The position numbers and the translations under genes were made by a program. From Variovorax terrae (GTDB taxonomy: Bacteria; Pseudomonadota; Gammaproteobacteria; Burkholderiales; Burkholderiaceae_C), in the NCBI RefSeq assembly GCF_022809125.1, contig NZ_JALGBI010000002.1, positions 567,685-631,684 of the forward strand: a stretch of DNA of 64,000 bases, written 5' to 3'. The notes beneath the pieces were generated by a model that saw only the letters and a list, made by a program, of their open reading frames with translations, was not told the origin of the DNA and did not search any database. Below are positions 52,097-61,929 of this stretch, piece by piece; the stretch's first letter is position 1, and each line of letters starts with the position of its first letter.

Positions 52097-53263
52097 TTGA
52101 CTTCGAATCCCATTCGCCATCCGCACCGAGCCCGCGGCTTCAGCTTGATCGAGATCATGGTGGGCCTGGTGATCGGCATGCTGGCGGTCGTCATTATCAT
52201 GCAGATCTTTGCCTCGTCGGAAGCCAGCAAGCGGACCACCACGGGCGGGGACGATGCGCAGATCAACGGCACGATCGCGCTTTATGGCCTGGAGCGCGAC
52301 ATCCGCGCGTCCGGCTACGGCCTGAGCACCTACAACCTGCTGGGCTGCAGCCTGAGCTACACACCGAGCGGCGAATCCGCGGCCGTCACGCTGAGCGCCA
52401 TCGCCCCGACCACCATCAATCCCGCCACCAGCCTGGTGCCTGCGGGCGATGCCAGCACCGACACCCTGCTGGTGATGTATGGCAACTCCAACAGCCCGTC
52501 GGAGGGCGATGTGATGATCGCGGCCTCCACGGCCGGCATCTACCAGGTTTCGGTGCCGGCGCCGCCCGCCTTCAATGCGGGCGACTATGTGATTGCACAG
52601 GTGGCCACGCGCCCCTCACCCTGCAACCTGACGCGCGACAAGATCGCCAGCATCACGGGCTCCAGCCTTGCGGTGTCGCCGGGCACGGCCGGCATGGCGA
52701 TCAACAGCATCGTCTACAACCTCGGCCCGGCGCCCGTGGTCCGGGCCTACGCCGTGCGCAACGGCAACCTGACCGTCTGCGACTACATGGTCTACAACTG
52801 CGGCAGCACCAGCTACACCGGCACCCTCAACTCGGCGGTATGGGTGCCGATCGCCAGCAACATCGTCAGCCTGCGCGCTCAGTATGGGCGCGATGCATCG
52901 ACGGGTGCCACCATGCTCGGAGCCGTCAGCACCTACGATCAGATCACGCCCGGCAGCGCGGCCGACACCAGCGGCCTCAGCGTGTTCTGCAGCTGGGCGC
53001 GCGCGCTGGCGGTGCGCGTGGCGGTAGTGGCCCGCAGCGCGCAGTACGACAAGGCCATGCCGACCGCGGCGGCTCCGCTTTGGGACGGCTCCACCGTCAA
53101 CGCGACCAGTCCGACCAACCCGACGGCGGTCACCATCGACCTGACCGGCAACACCAGCTGGCAGTACTACCGGTACAAGCCCCTGCAGACCACCATCCCC
53201 TTGCGCAATTCGATCTGGCAGGGCTCGCAGCCAAGCTACCAGGGGGGGGCCGGAGGATGCTGA
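52097..53263 (+). CDS. pilW: Minor pilin PilW
   Basis: 388 residues with a TTG start at 52097 supported by AGGAG (52086-52090) 6 nt upstream. The prepilin segment is ARGFSLIEIMVGLVIGMLAV. PilW-type features are TTTGGDDAQINGTIALYGLERDIRASGYG and LRAQYGRD (in pieces). Stretches rich in Ser/Thr/Gly follow. The coding sequence ends with a G8 tract (53242-53249) five codons before the stop, and the pilX ATG overlaps the pilW stop. Confidence 0.88.
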   Translation: MTSNPIRHPHRARGFSLIEIMVGLVIGMLAVVIIMQIFASSEASKRTTTGGDDAQINGTIALYGLERDIRASGYGLSTYNLLGCSLSYTPSGESAAVTLSAIAPTTINPATSLVPAGDASTDTLLVMYGNSNSPSEGDVMIAASTAGIYQVSVPAPPAFNAGDYVIAQVATRPSPCNLTRDKIASITGSSLAVSPGTAGMAINSIVYNLGPAPVVRAYAVRNGNLTVCDYMVYNCGSTSYTGTLNSAVWVPIASNIVSLRAQYGRDASTGATMLGAVSTYDQITPGSAADTSGLSVFCSWARALAVRVAVVARSAQYDKAMPTAAAPLWDGSTVNATSPTNPTAVTIDLTGNTSWQYYRYKPLQTTIPLRNSIWQGSQPSYQGGAGGC

Positions 53264-53928
53264 TCCATCGTCATGCGCAGGCAAGGCCCGGCCCGGTGCG
53301 CCGGCAGGGCGGCGTGGTGCTGGTGCTGGCCCTGATCGTGCTGGTGGCCCTGACGATGGCCGCCGTCGCCCTCACGCGCTCGGTCTACACCTCCAACATG
53401 ATCGCGGGGAACCTGGCGTTCCAGCAGTCCGCTACCAACTCGGCCGATGCCGGCGTCGAGGCCGCGGTAACCTGGCTGCAGACCAACAATGGTGCCGCCA
53501 GCTCCACCACGGCAACCACCTGCAGCACCAGCGTCGGCAGCACGGTCCTGGCCTGCGACCAGGCCAGCTATGGCTACATTGCGCACCGGCAGGACCCCGC
53601 CAGCGGCACGACCTGGGCCGACTTCTGGACCAATACCCTGACGGCGAGCGGCAGCAACTATTCCAAGACACTGCCCGCCGACAGCGCCGGAAACACGGTG
53701 TCCTACGTCATCCAGCGCATGTGCACCGGTGCCGGCGATGCCAGCAACACCAGCATCGACTGTTCTTCCTCGCCTACATCGAGTGGCGGCACCTGCGCCG
53801 GCGGCAGCAGCTGCGACGCCCAGCGGGTCAACCTGTTTTCCACCAGCCAGGTGTATTACCGCATCACGGTGCAGGTGCTGGGGCCACGCAACACCCGGAG
53901 TTATGTGCAGGCCATGGTGGCCATGTAG
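53257..53928 (+). CDS. pilX: Pilus assembly protein PilX
   Basis: 223 residues. The N-terminus RRQGGVVLVLALIVLVALTM is a prepilin-like segment without Glu at +5, as seen in PilX proteins. The QQSATNSADAGVEAAVTWLQT region is typical. Several Cys in the C-terminal half (TTCSTS, LACDQAS, DCSSSP, TCAGGSSC) suggest disulfides. The start overlaps pilW by 7 bp, with GGAGG directly against the ATG and the G8 tract 7 nt upstream, so the true initiation site is uncertain by a few codons. Confidence 0.82.
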   Translation: MLIHRHAQARPGPVRRQGGVVLVLALIVLVALTMAAVALTRSVYTSNMIAGNLAFQQSATNSADAGVEAAVTWLQTNNGAASSTTATTCSTSVGSTVLACDQASYGYIAHRQDPASGTTWADFWTNTLTASGSNYSKTLPADSAGNTVSYVIQRMCTGAGDASNTSIDCSSSPTSSGGTCAGGSSCDAQRVNLFSTSQVYYRITVQVLGPRNTRSYVQAMVAM

Positions 53929-54002
53929 CCACCGGACGCGGCGCACCCCTGTCCGGTCTGAGCAATGAACAACAAGGCCAGCATGCATTCGAGAGGTTTC
54001 CC

Positions 54003-57000
54003 ATGACGAACAAGTTCAAACTCAAGCCTATCTGTTATGCCTGTGTTTGCTGCATCACCTGGCTGTCGATGGCCAGCCCGGCGCATGCGGGCCTCACCGA
54101 CCTGGCCAGCGCACCGCTGGAAACCTCAACCTCGGTGCTGGTGAAACCGAACATCTTCTACGTGCTCGACGATTCGGGCAGCATGGGCTGGGACTACCTG
54201 CCCGACTGGGCGAACAGCACCGACGTGACGCTGGGGCGCAATGGCGGCTACAACGGCGTCTACTACAACCCCGCGACGACCTACACGCCCCCGACCAAGT
54301 ACGACGGCAGCAGCTACAACAGCATGACCTCGGCCAACAGCACGGCGTGGACCAAGGTTCCCTACGATGGCTATGGCGTGCAGATAGCCGGGGAGCGGCC
54401 CGAAAACATCCTGACCACGTCCAGCTCGGGCACCACGCAGAACCTGATCGGCAACGCCTACTACTACACCTTCATCCCGGGCGAATACTGCACCGCGCTG
54501 AACCTGAAGACCTGCAACACCCAGACGGCGGCCTCGACCACCTATCCCTATCCCGCCAAGCTGCGCTGGTGCAGCGATGCCCTGCGGTCGAGCTGCCAGG
54601 CCAGCCGCATCGAGACGGCCCCCACGGGCGGAACGACCTACACCTACGCCCGCTACCCGGGCTACAGCGCGGGTGCCTCCGCGACACTGACGCTGAGCGG
54701 CAGCAGCTCGACCGCGGTCAGCGGCATCACGGTCAATGGGGCGCAGATTCTTTCGGCGGCCACCTCGGCCTCGTCCACCGCCAGCACGGTGGCCAGCTCC
54801 ATCGTGACGAGCATCAACGCCTGCACCAGTGCCGTGACCGGGAGCTGCACTGTGGCCGGCTACAGCGCCACGCGCAGCGGCAGCACCGTGACGATCACGG
54901 CGCCGGGTTCCCTGGGGGCGATCACCTACACACCGGTGGTGACCAAGTCCGGCTCCATGGCGATCACGCCAGCGGCCTTCGCCAACGGCGTTCTGGCGCC
55001 GGGCTCCAATGTGCTGACCACCCTCGTGTCGACGACCAACAGCTATGCCTATCCCGGCACCGCGGCCAAGGCCAGCACCCGCACCGATTGCGCGGGCACC
55101 ACCTGCACCTATGCCGAGGAGATGACCAACTACGCCAACTGGTGGGCCTACTACCGCACCCGCATGCAGATGACCAAGACGGCGGCCAGCCTCGCGTTCT
55201 CGGTGCTGACCACGAGCTACCGGCTGGGCTACATGAGCATCAACAACAACACCGGCAGCGATTTCCTGAACGTGTCGGACATCACCACCACCAGCAGCGG
55301 GCAGAAGGCCGCCTGGTACACCAAGTTCACCAGCGCCAAGATCGGCAACAGCACGCCGCTGCGCATCGCATTGTCGACCGCCGGCCGCTACTATGCGGGC
55401 AAGTTGACCAAGGTGAACACTGTCAGTGCGACCGATCCGATGCAGTACGCCTGTCAGAGAAACTACTCGATCGTTTCGACCGACGGCTACTGGAACGAGA
55501 CCGCCAGCGCCAGCACGGTCACCCAGATCGACGGCAAGACGGCCATCGGCGATCAGGACGGCAGTGAATCGCGCCCCTACTACGACGGGACCGCGACCGC
55601 CAATACGCTGGCTGATGTGGCCGAGTACTACTATGCGACCGACATCCGTGCGTCGGCGTTCTCCAACACTACCAACGCCAACAACGTCGATGTGTCCAGC
55701 AACAACGTGGCAGACAAGCAGCAGCGCATGTACACCTCCACGGTCGGGCTCGGGGCCTCGGGCTACATGCTGTACCAGTCGAACTACGCCACGGCCAAGA
55801 GCGGTGACTTCTACGACGTGTCGCAGGGCACGCTGGCCAGCACCACGGCTGCCAGCAACGGCACCTGCAGCTGGCAGACCTCGGGCAACTGCAACTGGCC
55901 GGCGCCGGTCAGCGACACCCAGACCACGATCGATGACCTCTGGCACGCCGCCGTCAACGGCCGGGGCACCTACTACAGCGCGGCCAATCCGGCCGACCTG
56001 AAGAGCGGCCTGAGCAGCTTTCTGCAAAGCGTCACGGCCGCGACCAGCAACGCCGCCGCGGCGACCACCAGCAACCCGAACGTGGCTTCCGGCGACAACT
56101 ATGTGTTCAAGTCCACGTTCCGCTCGGTCAACTGGTATGGCGAGCTGGCGCGCTACACGATCGACACCACCTCGGGCACGCTGTCGCCCAATGCAGACTG
56201 GTCCGAATCGGGAACGGCCTATGCTAATGCCACGGCCCAGACCTACACGCCGCCGCTGCTCGACAACATGGCCTACACCTCGCGCGCCATCTATACTTAT
56301 GACCCGACCAACACCACCAGCTCCCTGATCCCGTTCCAGTGGACCTCGCTGACGACGGCGATGCAGGGGTATTTCAAGATCGGAACTTCGGCGATCTCAT
56401 CCCTCTCGCAGCTTTGTGCCGTGGGCACTGCCTGCCTGCCGAGCGCGGCCCAGGTCGACAGCACGACGGCCGGTTCGAGCACCGGCGCCGGGGGCATCAA
56501 CCTCGTCAATTTCCTGCGCGGCGACCGCAGCAACGAAGGGCCCGATGCCTCCACCTACTACTATCAGCGGACCCATGTGCTGGGCGACATCGTCGACTCG
56601 CAGGCGGTCTACATCAAGGCACCGCTGTTCAGCTATGCCGATACCGGCTATGCCACCTTCAAGAGCAACAATGCCTCGCGCCAGGGCACGGTCTATGTCG
56701 GCGCCAATGACGGGATGCTGCATGCCTTCAATGCGACGACGGGCGCCGAAGCCTGGGCCTACATCCCGTCGATGGTGCTGCCGAGCCTCTACAAGCTGGC
56801 GGACAAGAACTACAGCGCCAACCATGTCTATTTCGTGAACGCCACGCCGCGCCAGGGGGATGTCTATTTCGACAGTGCCTGGCACACCATCCTCGTGGGC
56901 GGCCTGGCCGCCGGGGGGCGCGGGTTCTACGCACTGGACGTGACCACGCCGTCCAGCCCCAAGGTGCTGTGGGAGTTCACTTCCGACACCACCAAGGGCA

Positions 57001-58100
57001 CAGGCTACACGACCGACGCCGACCTGGGCTATTCCTATGGAACGCCCGCCATCACCAAGCTGTCCGACGGCACCTGGGCCGTCCTGGTGACCTCGGGCTA
57101 CAACAATGTGTCACCGGGTAGCGGCCACGGCATCCTGTGGGTACTCAACGCCAAGACCGGCGCCGTCATCAAGAAGATCGACACCGGGGTGGGAAGCTCC
57201 AGCACCATGACCGGCTGCACCGCGGCGCCTTGCCCCAGCGGCCTGTCGAAGATCAGTGCCTATGTGAACAACGGGACGAGCAACAACACGGCGTCGCGCG
57301 TCTACGGCGGCGACCTGTATGGCAACGTCTGGCGTTTCGATATCGGCAGCCTGACCGCCAGCGGCGGCACCGCGACCGTGCAACTGCTGGCGACGCTGGC
57401 CGACGCCAGCGGCAACCGGCAACCCGTGACGGCCCGGCCCGAGCTGGGCAACAACAACGGCAACGTCATCGTGTACGTCGGCACGGGCAGCTACCTGGGC
57501 CTGACCGATGTGAGCAACACCAATGTGCAGTCGATCTATGCGATCAAGGACCCCCTGACGACCAGCACTGCCACCGGCGGGATCTACGGCAGCCCGCGCT
57601 CAAGCACCTGCACCGCGACGACCAAGACCGCCTGCTTCGTCAAGCAGATCCTGACAGACAGCGCGGGCGTTCGGACGGCGGCTAGCAGCGTGAGCTACGG
57701 CGTGGATTTCAGCAGCATGAACGGGTGGTTCGAAGACCTGCCGGAAAGCGGCGAGCGCGCCTACACCGATCCGGATCTCCAACTGGGCACGCTGGCCTTC
57801 ACCTCCAACATCCCGAGCACCTCCAGCGCCTGCAGCATCGGCGGCTCGAGCTACATCAACTACCTGGACTACAAGACCGGCCTGGCCGTCTCGGGCACCA
57901 ACAACGTGGGAACCCTGCTGTCCAATGGCACCAGCACCGCGCTGGCCAGCGCAGCCACCCTGGTGCGCCTGGCCAATGGCAAAGTGATAGCGATCACCAA
58001 CCTGTCGGACGGCACGACCGCGACGACGACGGCGCCCATCAGCGCCTCGGCCACCAGCACGCGGCGCATTTCCTGGCGCGAACTGATCACGGGGCAGTAA
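54003..58100 (+). CDS. pilY1: PilY1/PilC family type IV pilus tip adhesin and biogenesis protein
   Basis: 1365-residue secreted protein. The signal peptide ends near ASPAHA. A von Willebrand A-like domain begins around residue 45 with FYVLDDSGSMGWD, a MIDAS motif. A Ser/Thr/Gly-rich insertion (about 218-349) interrupts this domain. The C-terminal PilC beta-propeller (about 880-1340) includes GTVYVGANDGMLHAFNATTGAEAW, WHTILVGGLAAGGRGFYALDV and RVYGGDLYGNVWRFDIG. It works with the preceding minor pilins at the pilus tip in surface adhesion, mechanosensing and pilus extension. It ends 25 bp before the convergent smr gene. Confidence 0.93.
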   Translation: MTNKFKLKPICYACVCCITWLSMASPAHAGLTDLASAPLETSTSVLVKPNIFYVLDDSGSMGWDYLPDWANSTDVTLGRNGGYNGVYYNPATTYTPPTKYDGSSYNSMTSANSTAWTKVPYDGYGVQIAGERPENILTTSSSGTTQNLIGNAYYYTFIPGEYCTALNLKTCNTQTAASTTYPYPAKLRWCSDALRSSCQASRIETAPTGGTTYTYARYPGYSAGASATLTLSGSSSTAVSGITVNGAQILSAATSASSTASTVASSIVTSINACTSAVTGSCTVAGYSATRSGSTVTITAPGSLGAITYTPVVTKSGSMAITPAAFANGVLAPGSNVLTTLVSTTNSYAYPGTAAKASTRTDCAGTTCTYAEEMTNYANWWAYYRTRMQMTKTAASLAFSVLTTSYRLGYMSINNNTGSDFLNVSDITTTSSGQKAAWYTKFTSAKIGNSTPLRIALSTAGRYYAGKLTKVNTVSATDPMQYACQRNYSIVSTDGYWNETASASTVTQIDGKTAIGDQDGSESRPYYDGTATANTLADVAEYYYATDIRASAFSNTTNANNVDVSSNNVADKQQRMYTSTVGLGASGYMLYQSNYATAKSGDFYDVSQGTLASTTAASNGTCSWQTSGNCNWPAPVSDTQTTIDDLWHAAVNGRGTYYSAANPADLKSGLSSFLQSVTAATSNAAAATTSNPNVASGDNYVFKSTFRSVNWYGELARYTIDTTSGTLSPNADWSESGTAYANATAQTYTPPLLDNMAYTSRAIYTYDPTNTTSSLIPFQWTSLTTAMQGYFKIGTSAISSLSQLCAVGTACLPSAAQVDSTTAGSSTGAGGINLVNFLRGDRSNEGPDASTYYYQRTHVLGDIVDSQAVYIKAPLFSYADTGYATFKSNNASRQGTVYVGANDGMLHAFNATTGAEAWAYIPSMVLPSLYKLADKNYSANHVYFVNATPRQGDVYFDSAWHTILVGGLAAGGRGFYALDVTTPSSPKVLWEFTSDTTKGTGYTTDADLGYSYGTPAITKLSDGTWAVLVTSGYNNVSPGSGHGILWVLNAKTGAVIKKIDTGVGSSSTMTGCTAAPCPSGLSKISAYVNNGTSNNTASRVYGGDLYGNVWRFDIGSLTASGGTATVQLLATLADASGNRQPVTARPELGNNNGNVIVYVGTGSYLGLTDVSNTNVQSIYAIKDPLTTSTATGGIYGSPRSSTCTATTKTACFVKQILTDSAGVRTAASSVSYGVDFSSMNGWFEDLPESGERAYTDPDLQLGTLAFTSNIPSTSSACSIGGSSYINYLDYKTGLAVSGTNNVGTLLSNGTSTALASAATLVRLANGKVIAITNLSDGTTATTTAPISASATSTRRISWRELITGQ

Positions 58101-58125
58101 GCCCGCCAGACCCGGGCGACGGCTT

Positions 58126-58791
58126 TCAGGGAAGCGAAGGCTTGAGCAGCACCACCAGCGCCCCCGCCCCGCCCTCGGCGGGGCGCGCCTGCACGAAAGC
58201 CAGCACCTCGTTTTTCTGGATCAGCCAGCCCTGCACCATGCTTTTGAGCACCGGCGTCCTGCCGGGCGAGCCCAGGCCCTTGCCGTGCACCACGCGCACG
58301 CAGCGCAGGCCCTGGCGGTGCGCCTCGCGGATGAAGGCGGCCAGCGCCTCGCGCGCCTCGTCGCGGCGCAGGCCGTGCAGGTCGATCTGGCGCTGGATGC
58401 TCCAGTCGCCACGACGCAGCCGGGCGGTGACGTCGGTGCCGATGCCGGGGCGGCGAAAACTCAGCGCGTCGTCGGTGTCGAGCAGCGTGCTCACGTCGAA
58501 TTCGTCGCTGATGGCCTCGCGCAGCACACGCTGCTCATCGAGCTGCCGCTGCACCGGGATCGGCGCGGGCTGCTCGCGCGCCAGCCGTGCGCGGCGGCCA
58601 TCCGGCAGCGGCGTGACGGCGCCTACTGCTTTGGAGAACAGGTTCTTTTCGGCCTGGCTGCGGCGCTCGGCCTGCCGGCGCGCCGCAAGCTCGGCCACCT
58701 GCCGGGCTTCCTGCGCGGCGAGGGTTTGCCGCAGCAGCTTGAGCTCGGCCAGCGAAGCGACCCGGACGGGCGCCTTGCCATGCGCCTTCAC
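58126..58791 (-). CDS. Smr/MutS family protein
   Basis: 221 residues. The C-terminal Smr domain (about 125-215) shows [20 protein letters not shown] and [12 protein letters not shown], the DLHG and HGxG signatures of Smr endonucleases. The N-terminal half is a basic, Ala/Arg/Gln-rich coiled coil ([20 protein letters not shown]). It may act as a nuclease in DNA repair or on RNA in stalled ribosomes; the precise role is unknown. The start overlaps the radC stop by 4 bp (ATGA), forming a two-gene minus-strand unit. Confidence 0.9.
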   Translation of the reverse strand: MKAHGKAPVRVASLAELKLLRQTLAAQEARQVAELAARRQAERRSQAEKNLFSKAVGAVTPLPDGRRARLAREQPAPIPVQRQLDEQRVLREAISDEFDVSTLLDTDDALSFRRPGIGTDVTARLRRGDWSIQRQIDLHGLRRDEAREALAAFIREAHRQGLRCVRVVHGKGLGSPGRTPVLKSMVQGWLIQKNEVLAFVQARPAEGGAGALVVLLKPSLP

Positions 58792-59465
58792 AGCAGGCCC
58801 TGCTCGGCGAAGGACATCGCCTGGCCGGGCGCAACGATCACGTGGTCCAGCACCCGGACGTCCACCAGCGCCAGTGCGGCCTGGAGGGTGCGCGTCAGCG
58901 CTTCATCGGCGCGCGAAGGCTGCACCGTGCCGCTCGGGTGGTTGTGGGCCAGCACCACGGCGGCGGCCTGGCGGTGCAGGGCGCGCAGTACCACTTCGCG
59001 CGGGTACACGCTGGTCTGCGTGAGGGTGCCGCGAAACAGCTCCTCCAGCGCGATGAGCCGGTTCTGCGCGTCGAGGAACAGCACGGCGAAGACTTCGTGC
59101 GGCTTGGCCGCCAGGTGCAGCTGCAGGTAGTGCTGCACGGCCCGGGGCGTGTCGAAGACCTCGCGTTCCTGCAACTGCTGGGCCAGCGCGCGGCGTGCCA
59201 GTTCGAGCACGGCCACCAGTTCGGCGCGCTTGGCCGGGCCGCCCAGGCCCTTGATGCTTCGCAGGTCCTCGGCGCTGGTGTGCAGCAGGCCGGCCACGCC
59301 GCCGAAGGTGTCCACCAGCTCCTGCGCCAGCGCCAGCACGCTCTTGCCGGCCATGCCGGTGCGCAGCAGCAGGGCCAGCAGCTCGGCATCGCTCAGGGCG
59401 CCGGGGCCGCGCGTGAGCAGTTTTTCGCGCGGGCGCGCATCGGCGGGAAGGTCTTTCAGGGCCAT
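58788..59465 (-). CDS. radC: RadC family protein (JAB domain)
   Basis: 225 residues. The N-terminal HhH-containing UPF0758 part ([36 protein letters not shown]) is followed by a JAB/MPN metalloprotease-like domain with [20 protein letters not shown], the H-x-H-P-S-G-...-D motif. Historically named a DNA repair protein, but the function is unresolved. It leads the radC-smr operon and is 56 bp from the divergent FKBP gene. Confidence 0.95.
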   Translation of the reverse strand: MALKDLPADARPREKLLTRGPGALSDAELLALLLRTGMAGKSVLALAQELVDTFGGVAGLLHTSAEDLRSIKGLGGPAKRAELVAVLELARRALAQQLQEREVFDTPRAVQHYLQLHLAAKPHEVFAVLFLDAQNRLIALEELFRGTLTQTSVYPREVVLRALHRQAAAVVLAHNHPSGTVQPSRADEALTRTLQAALALVDVRVLDHVIVAPGQAMSFAEQGLL

Positions 59466-59501
59466 GGTCGGGCGCGGGAAACCAGGGTTTCTACAATGGA
59501 G

Positions 59502-59507
59502 GCCAGT
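59502..59507 (+). promoter_or_regulatory. Candidate -10 element of the FKBP-ispH operon
   Basis: TACAAT at 59502-59507 within the 56-bp radC-FKBP gap, ending 14 nt before the ATG at 59522. It gives a very short leader. Read on the other strand, the same bases (ATTGTA) could contribute to the radC promoter. Confidence 0.35.
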
Positions 59508-59521
59508 TTATCGGTACTTTC

Positions 59522-59962
59522 ATGCCCACCATCCAACCCGGTTCCTTCCTGACCCTGCACTACCGCCTGGCCGGGCCCGGCGGGGACATCATCAATACCT
59601 TCAACGACAAGCCGGCCACGCTGTCGCTGGGCACCGGCGAGCTGTCGCCGGCGGTCGAGCAGCGCCTGCTGGGACTGGAGGAGGGCGCGCGTGCGCGCTT
59701 CGACCTCCCGGCTGGCGAGGCCTATGGCGAGCGCAACCCCGACATGCAGCAGTGGGTGGCGCGCAAGCTGCTCAACGAGCTGGGCGATCCCGACGAGCAG
59801 TACCAGGCGGGCGACGTGGTGCAGTTCCCCACGCCCGACGGCCTGGGCTCCTATGCCGGCGCGGTGCAGCAGGTGAAGGCCGACGCGGTGCTGTTCGACT
59901 TCAACCATCCGCTGGCGGGCCAGCCGGTGACGTTCGAAGTCCACGTGATTGGAGTGCTGTAG
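59522..59962 (+). CDS. FKBP-type peptidyl-prolyl cis-trans isomerase, SlpA/SlyD-like
   Basis: 146-residue cytoplasmic isomerase. FKBP N-terminal strand [19 protein letters not shown], then [42 protein letters not shown] (flap insertion domain follows), VQFPTP, and [18 protein letters not shown], the characteristic end of SlpA/FkpB proteins. It is followed 2 bp later by ispH, matching the fkpB-ispH gene order known from E. coli. Confidence 0.94.
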   Translation: MPTIQPGSFLTLHYRLAGPGGDIINTFNDKPATLSLGTGELSPAVEQRLLGLEEGARARFDLPAGEAYGERNPDMQQWVARKLLNELGDPDEQYQAGDVVQFPTPDGLGSYAGAVQQVKADAVLFDFNHPLAGQPVTFEVHVIGVL

Positions 59963-59964
59963 CC

Positions 59965-60975
59965 ATGGCCGCCCCCAACGACAAGCGCGCCGACGGGCTG
60001 GCCCCCGGGGTCAGCGAGGTCATCCTGGCCGAGCCGCGCGGCTTCTGCGCGGGCGTGGACCGGGCCATCGAGATCGTCGAGCGCGCGCTGCAGAAGTTCG
60101 GTGCGCCGATCTACGTGCGCCACGAAATCGTGCACAACACCTATGTGGTCAACACGCTCAAGGGCAAGGGCGCGATCTTCATCGAGGATCTGGCCGACGT
60201 GCCCGCGGGCGCGACGCTGGTGTTCTCGGCGCACGGGGTGAGCAAGGTCGTGCAGGCCGAGGCGCAGGTGCGCGGCTTCCAGGTCTTCGACGCCACCTGC
60301 CCGCTGGTGACCAAGGTCCATGTGGAAGTGGCCAAGCTCGCCAAGGAAGGCTACGAATTCATCATGATCGGCCACAAGGGGCATCCCGAGGTCGAGGGCA
60401 CCATGGGCCAGCTGTCCAGCGGCATCTACCTGGTGGAAGACGTGGCCGACGTGGCGCGCATCGAGCCGGCGCAGACGCAGCGCCTGGCGGTGGTGACGCA
60501 GACCACGCTGAGCGTGGACGACGCCGCCGAAATCACGGCGGCCGTGGTGGCGCGCTTTCCCGACATCCGCCGGCCCAAGCAGCAGGACATCTGCTACGCC
60601 ACGCAAAACCGGCAGGACGCCGTCAAGCTGCTGAGCCCGCAGGTGGACGTGCTGATCGTGGTGGGCAGCCCCACCAGCTCCAACAGCAACCGGCTGCGCG
60701 AGCTGGCCGCCAAGCTCGGTACGCCGGCCTGGATGGTGGACGACGCGGCCGAGCTGCAGCCGCAGTGGCTCGCAGGCAAGGCCCGTGTCGGCCTGACCGC
60801 CGGCGCTTCGGCGCCCGAGGTGCTGGTGCAGCAGGTGATCGAGCGCGTGCGGGCCCTGGGCGCGGTGTCGGTGCGCCGCATGGACGGCATCCAGGAGACC
60901 GTCAAGTTCCCGCTGCCCAAGGGGCTCAAGCTCGACGCCGCTGACGGGGCACCGCCGCCGGAGCACCTGCATTGA
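59965..60975 (+). CDS. ispH: 4-hydroxy-3-methylbut-2-enyl diphosphate reductase IspH
   Basis: Last enzyme of the MEP isoprenoid pathway, reducing HMBPP to IPP and DMAPP with a [4Fe-4S] cluster. 336 residues from ATG 59965. The cluster cysteines lie in [12 protein letters not shown] (Cys28), [12 protein letters not shown] and [11 protein letters not shown]. The substrate-binding [32 protein letters not shown], and [11 protein letters not shown] segments are present. The TTG of the following dehydratase overlaps the stop by 4 bp. Confidence 0.98.
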   Translation: MAAPNDKRADGLAPGVSEVILAEPRGFCAGVDRAIEIVERALQKFGAPIYVRHEIVHNTYVVNTLKGKGAIFIEDLADVPAGATLVFSAHGVSKVVQAEAQVRGFQVFDATCPLVTKVHVEVAKLAKEGYEFIMIGHKGHPEVEGTMGQLSSGIYLVEDVADVARIEPAQTQRLAVVTQTTLSVDDAAEITAAVVARFPDIRRPKQQDICYATQNRQDAVKLLSPQVDVLIVVGSPTSSNSNRLRELAAKLGTPAWMVDDAAELQPQWLAGKARVGLTAGASAPEVLVQQVIERVRALGAVSVRRMDGIQETVKFPLPKGLKLDAADGAPPPEHLH

Positions 60976-61910
60976 ATCGCTCTGAAATTGATAGCGCCTT
61001 ACATCGACTGGACGCGGACTTCGGCGTGTTTTTGCGTAAAACTCCGCTGTGGAAGCTGTCCGGCGCCGCGCTTGGCCTGGACTGCGCCGAGATCTGGCTC
61101 AAGCTCGAGCATCTGCAGGTGGGCGGCAGCTTCAAGGCGCGCGGCATGCTCAACCGGCTGCGCGCGCAGCCGATTCCCGCCAGCGGCGTGATCGTGGCCT
61201 CGGGCGGCAACGCCGGCATCGCCACGGCTGCCGCCGCCCGGGCGCTGGGCGTGCCCTGCGAGGTGTTCGTGCCCGTGGTGTCGCCCGAGGCCAAGCAGGC
61301 CCGCCTGCGCGCACTGGGCGCGCGCGTGGTGGTGACGGGCGCGGCCTATGCCGAGGCGCTGCAGGCCTGCCTGGCGCGCCAGCAGGACACCGGGGCGCTG
61401 CTGACCCATGCCTATGACCAGCCCGAAGTGGTGGCCGGCGCCGGCACGCTGGCGCAGGAGATCGAGCAGCAGGGCGGCTTGCCGGATTCGGTGCTGGTGA
61501 GCGTGGGCGGTGGCGGGCTGGTGGCCGGTATCGCGGCCTGGTTCGAGCAGCGCGTGCGTGTGGTGGCGCTGGAGCCCGAGCTCGCGCCCACGCTGTACCG
61601 GGCGCGCGAAGCCGGGCAGCCGGTGGACGTGGCAGTAAGCGGCGTCGCCGCCGACTCGCTGGGAGCCGGGCGCATCGGCGGCATTGCCTGGGAGGTGACG
61701 CAGCGCCATGTGAAAGACGCCCTGCTGCTGTCCGACGAGGCGATCCGCGCGGCGCAGCGCTGGCTCTGGAAGGAGATGAAGCTGGCCGTCGAGCCCGCTG
61801 CGGCCCTGCCGCTGGCCGCGCTGCAGACCGGCCGCTACCGGCCGAGGGCCGACGAAAAGGTCTGCCTGATCGTCTGCGGCGCCAACCTCGATCCGGCCAC
61901 CCTGGCCTGA
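60972..61910 (+). CDS. Threonine/serine dehydratase family PLP enzyme
   Basis: 312-residue fold-type II PLP enzyme. TTG start overlapping the ispH stop. The catalytic Lys55 is in [10 protein letters not shown], the PLP phosphate loop is [12 protein letters not shown], and [18 protein letters not shown] is the substrate-binding loop. It most resembles catabolic threonine dehydratase or serine/threonine dehydratase without a regulatory ACT domain; threo-3-hydroxyaspartate dehydratase or another amino acid specificity remains possible. The 5' end includes a GCTCTGAAATTGATAGC element (60979-60995) encoding residues about 4-9, so the true start could be downstream. Confidence 0.88.
   Translation: MNRSEIDSALHRLDADFGVFLRKTPLWKLSGAALGLDCAEIWLKLEHLQVGGSFKARGMLNRLRAQPIPASGVIVASGGNAGIATAAAARALGVPCEVFVPVVSPEAKQARLRALGARVVVTGAAYAEALQACLARQQDTGALLTHAYDQPEVVAGAGTLAQEIEQQGGLPDSVLVSVGGGGLVAGIAAWFEQRVRVVALEPELAPTLYRAREAGQPVDVAVSGVAADSLGAGRIGGIAWEVTQRHVKDALLLSDEAIRAAQRWLWKEMKLAVEPAAALPLAALQTGRYRPRADEKVCLIVCGANLDPATLA
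60979..60995. repeat. 17-bp GCTAT-N7-RTAGC-type element at a gene start
   Basis: GCTCTGAAATTGATAGC matches the 17-nt spacing, with one arm mismatch. It is located inside the first codons of the dehydratase gene. Confidence 0.45.
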
Positions 61911-61929
61911 GCCGCTGGCCGGGCCGGAA

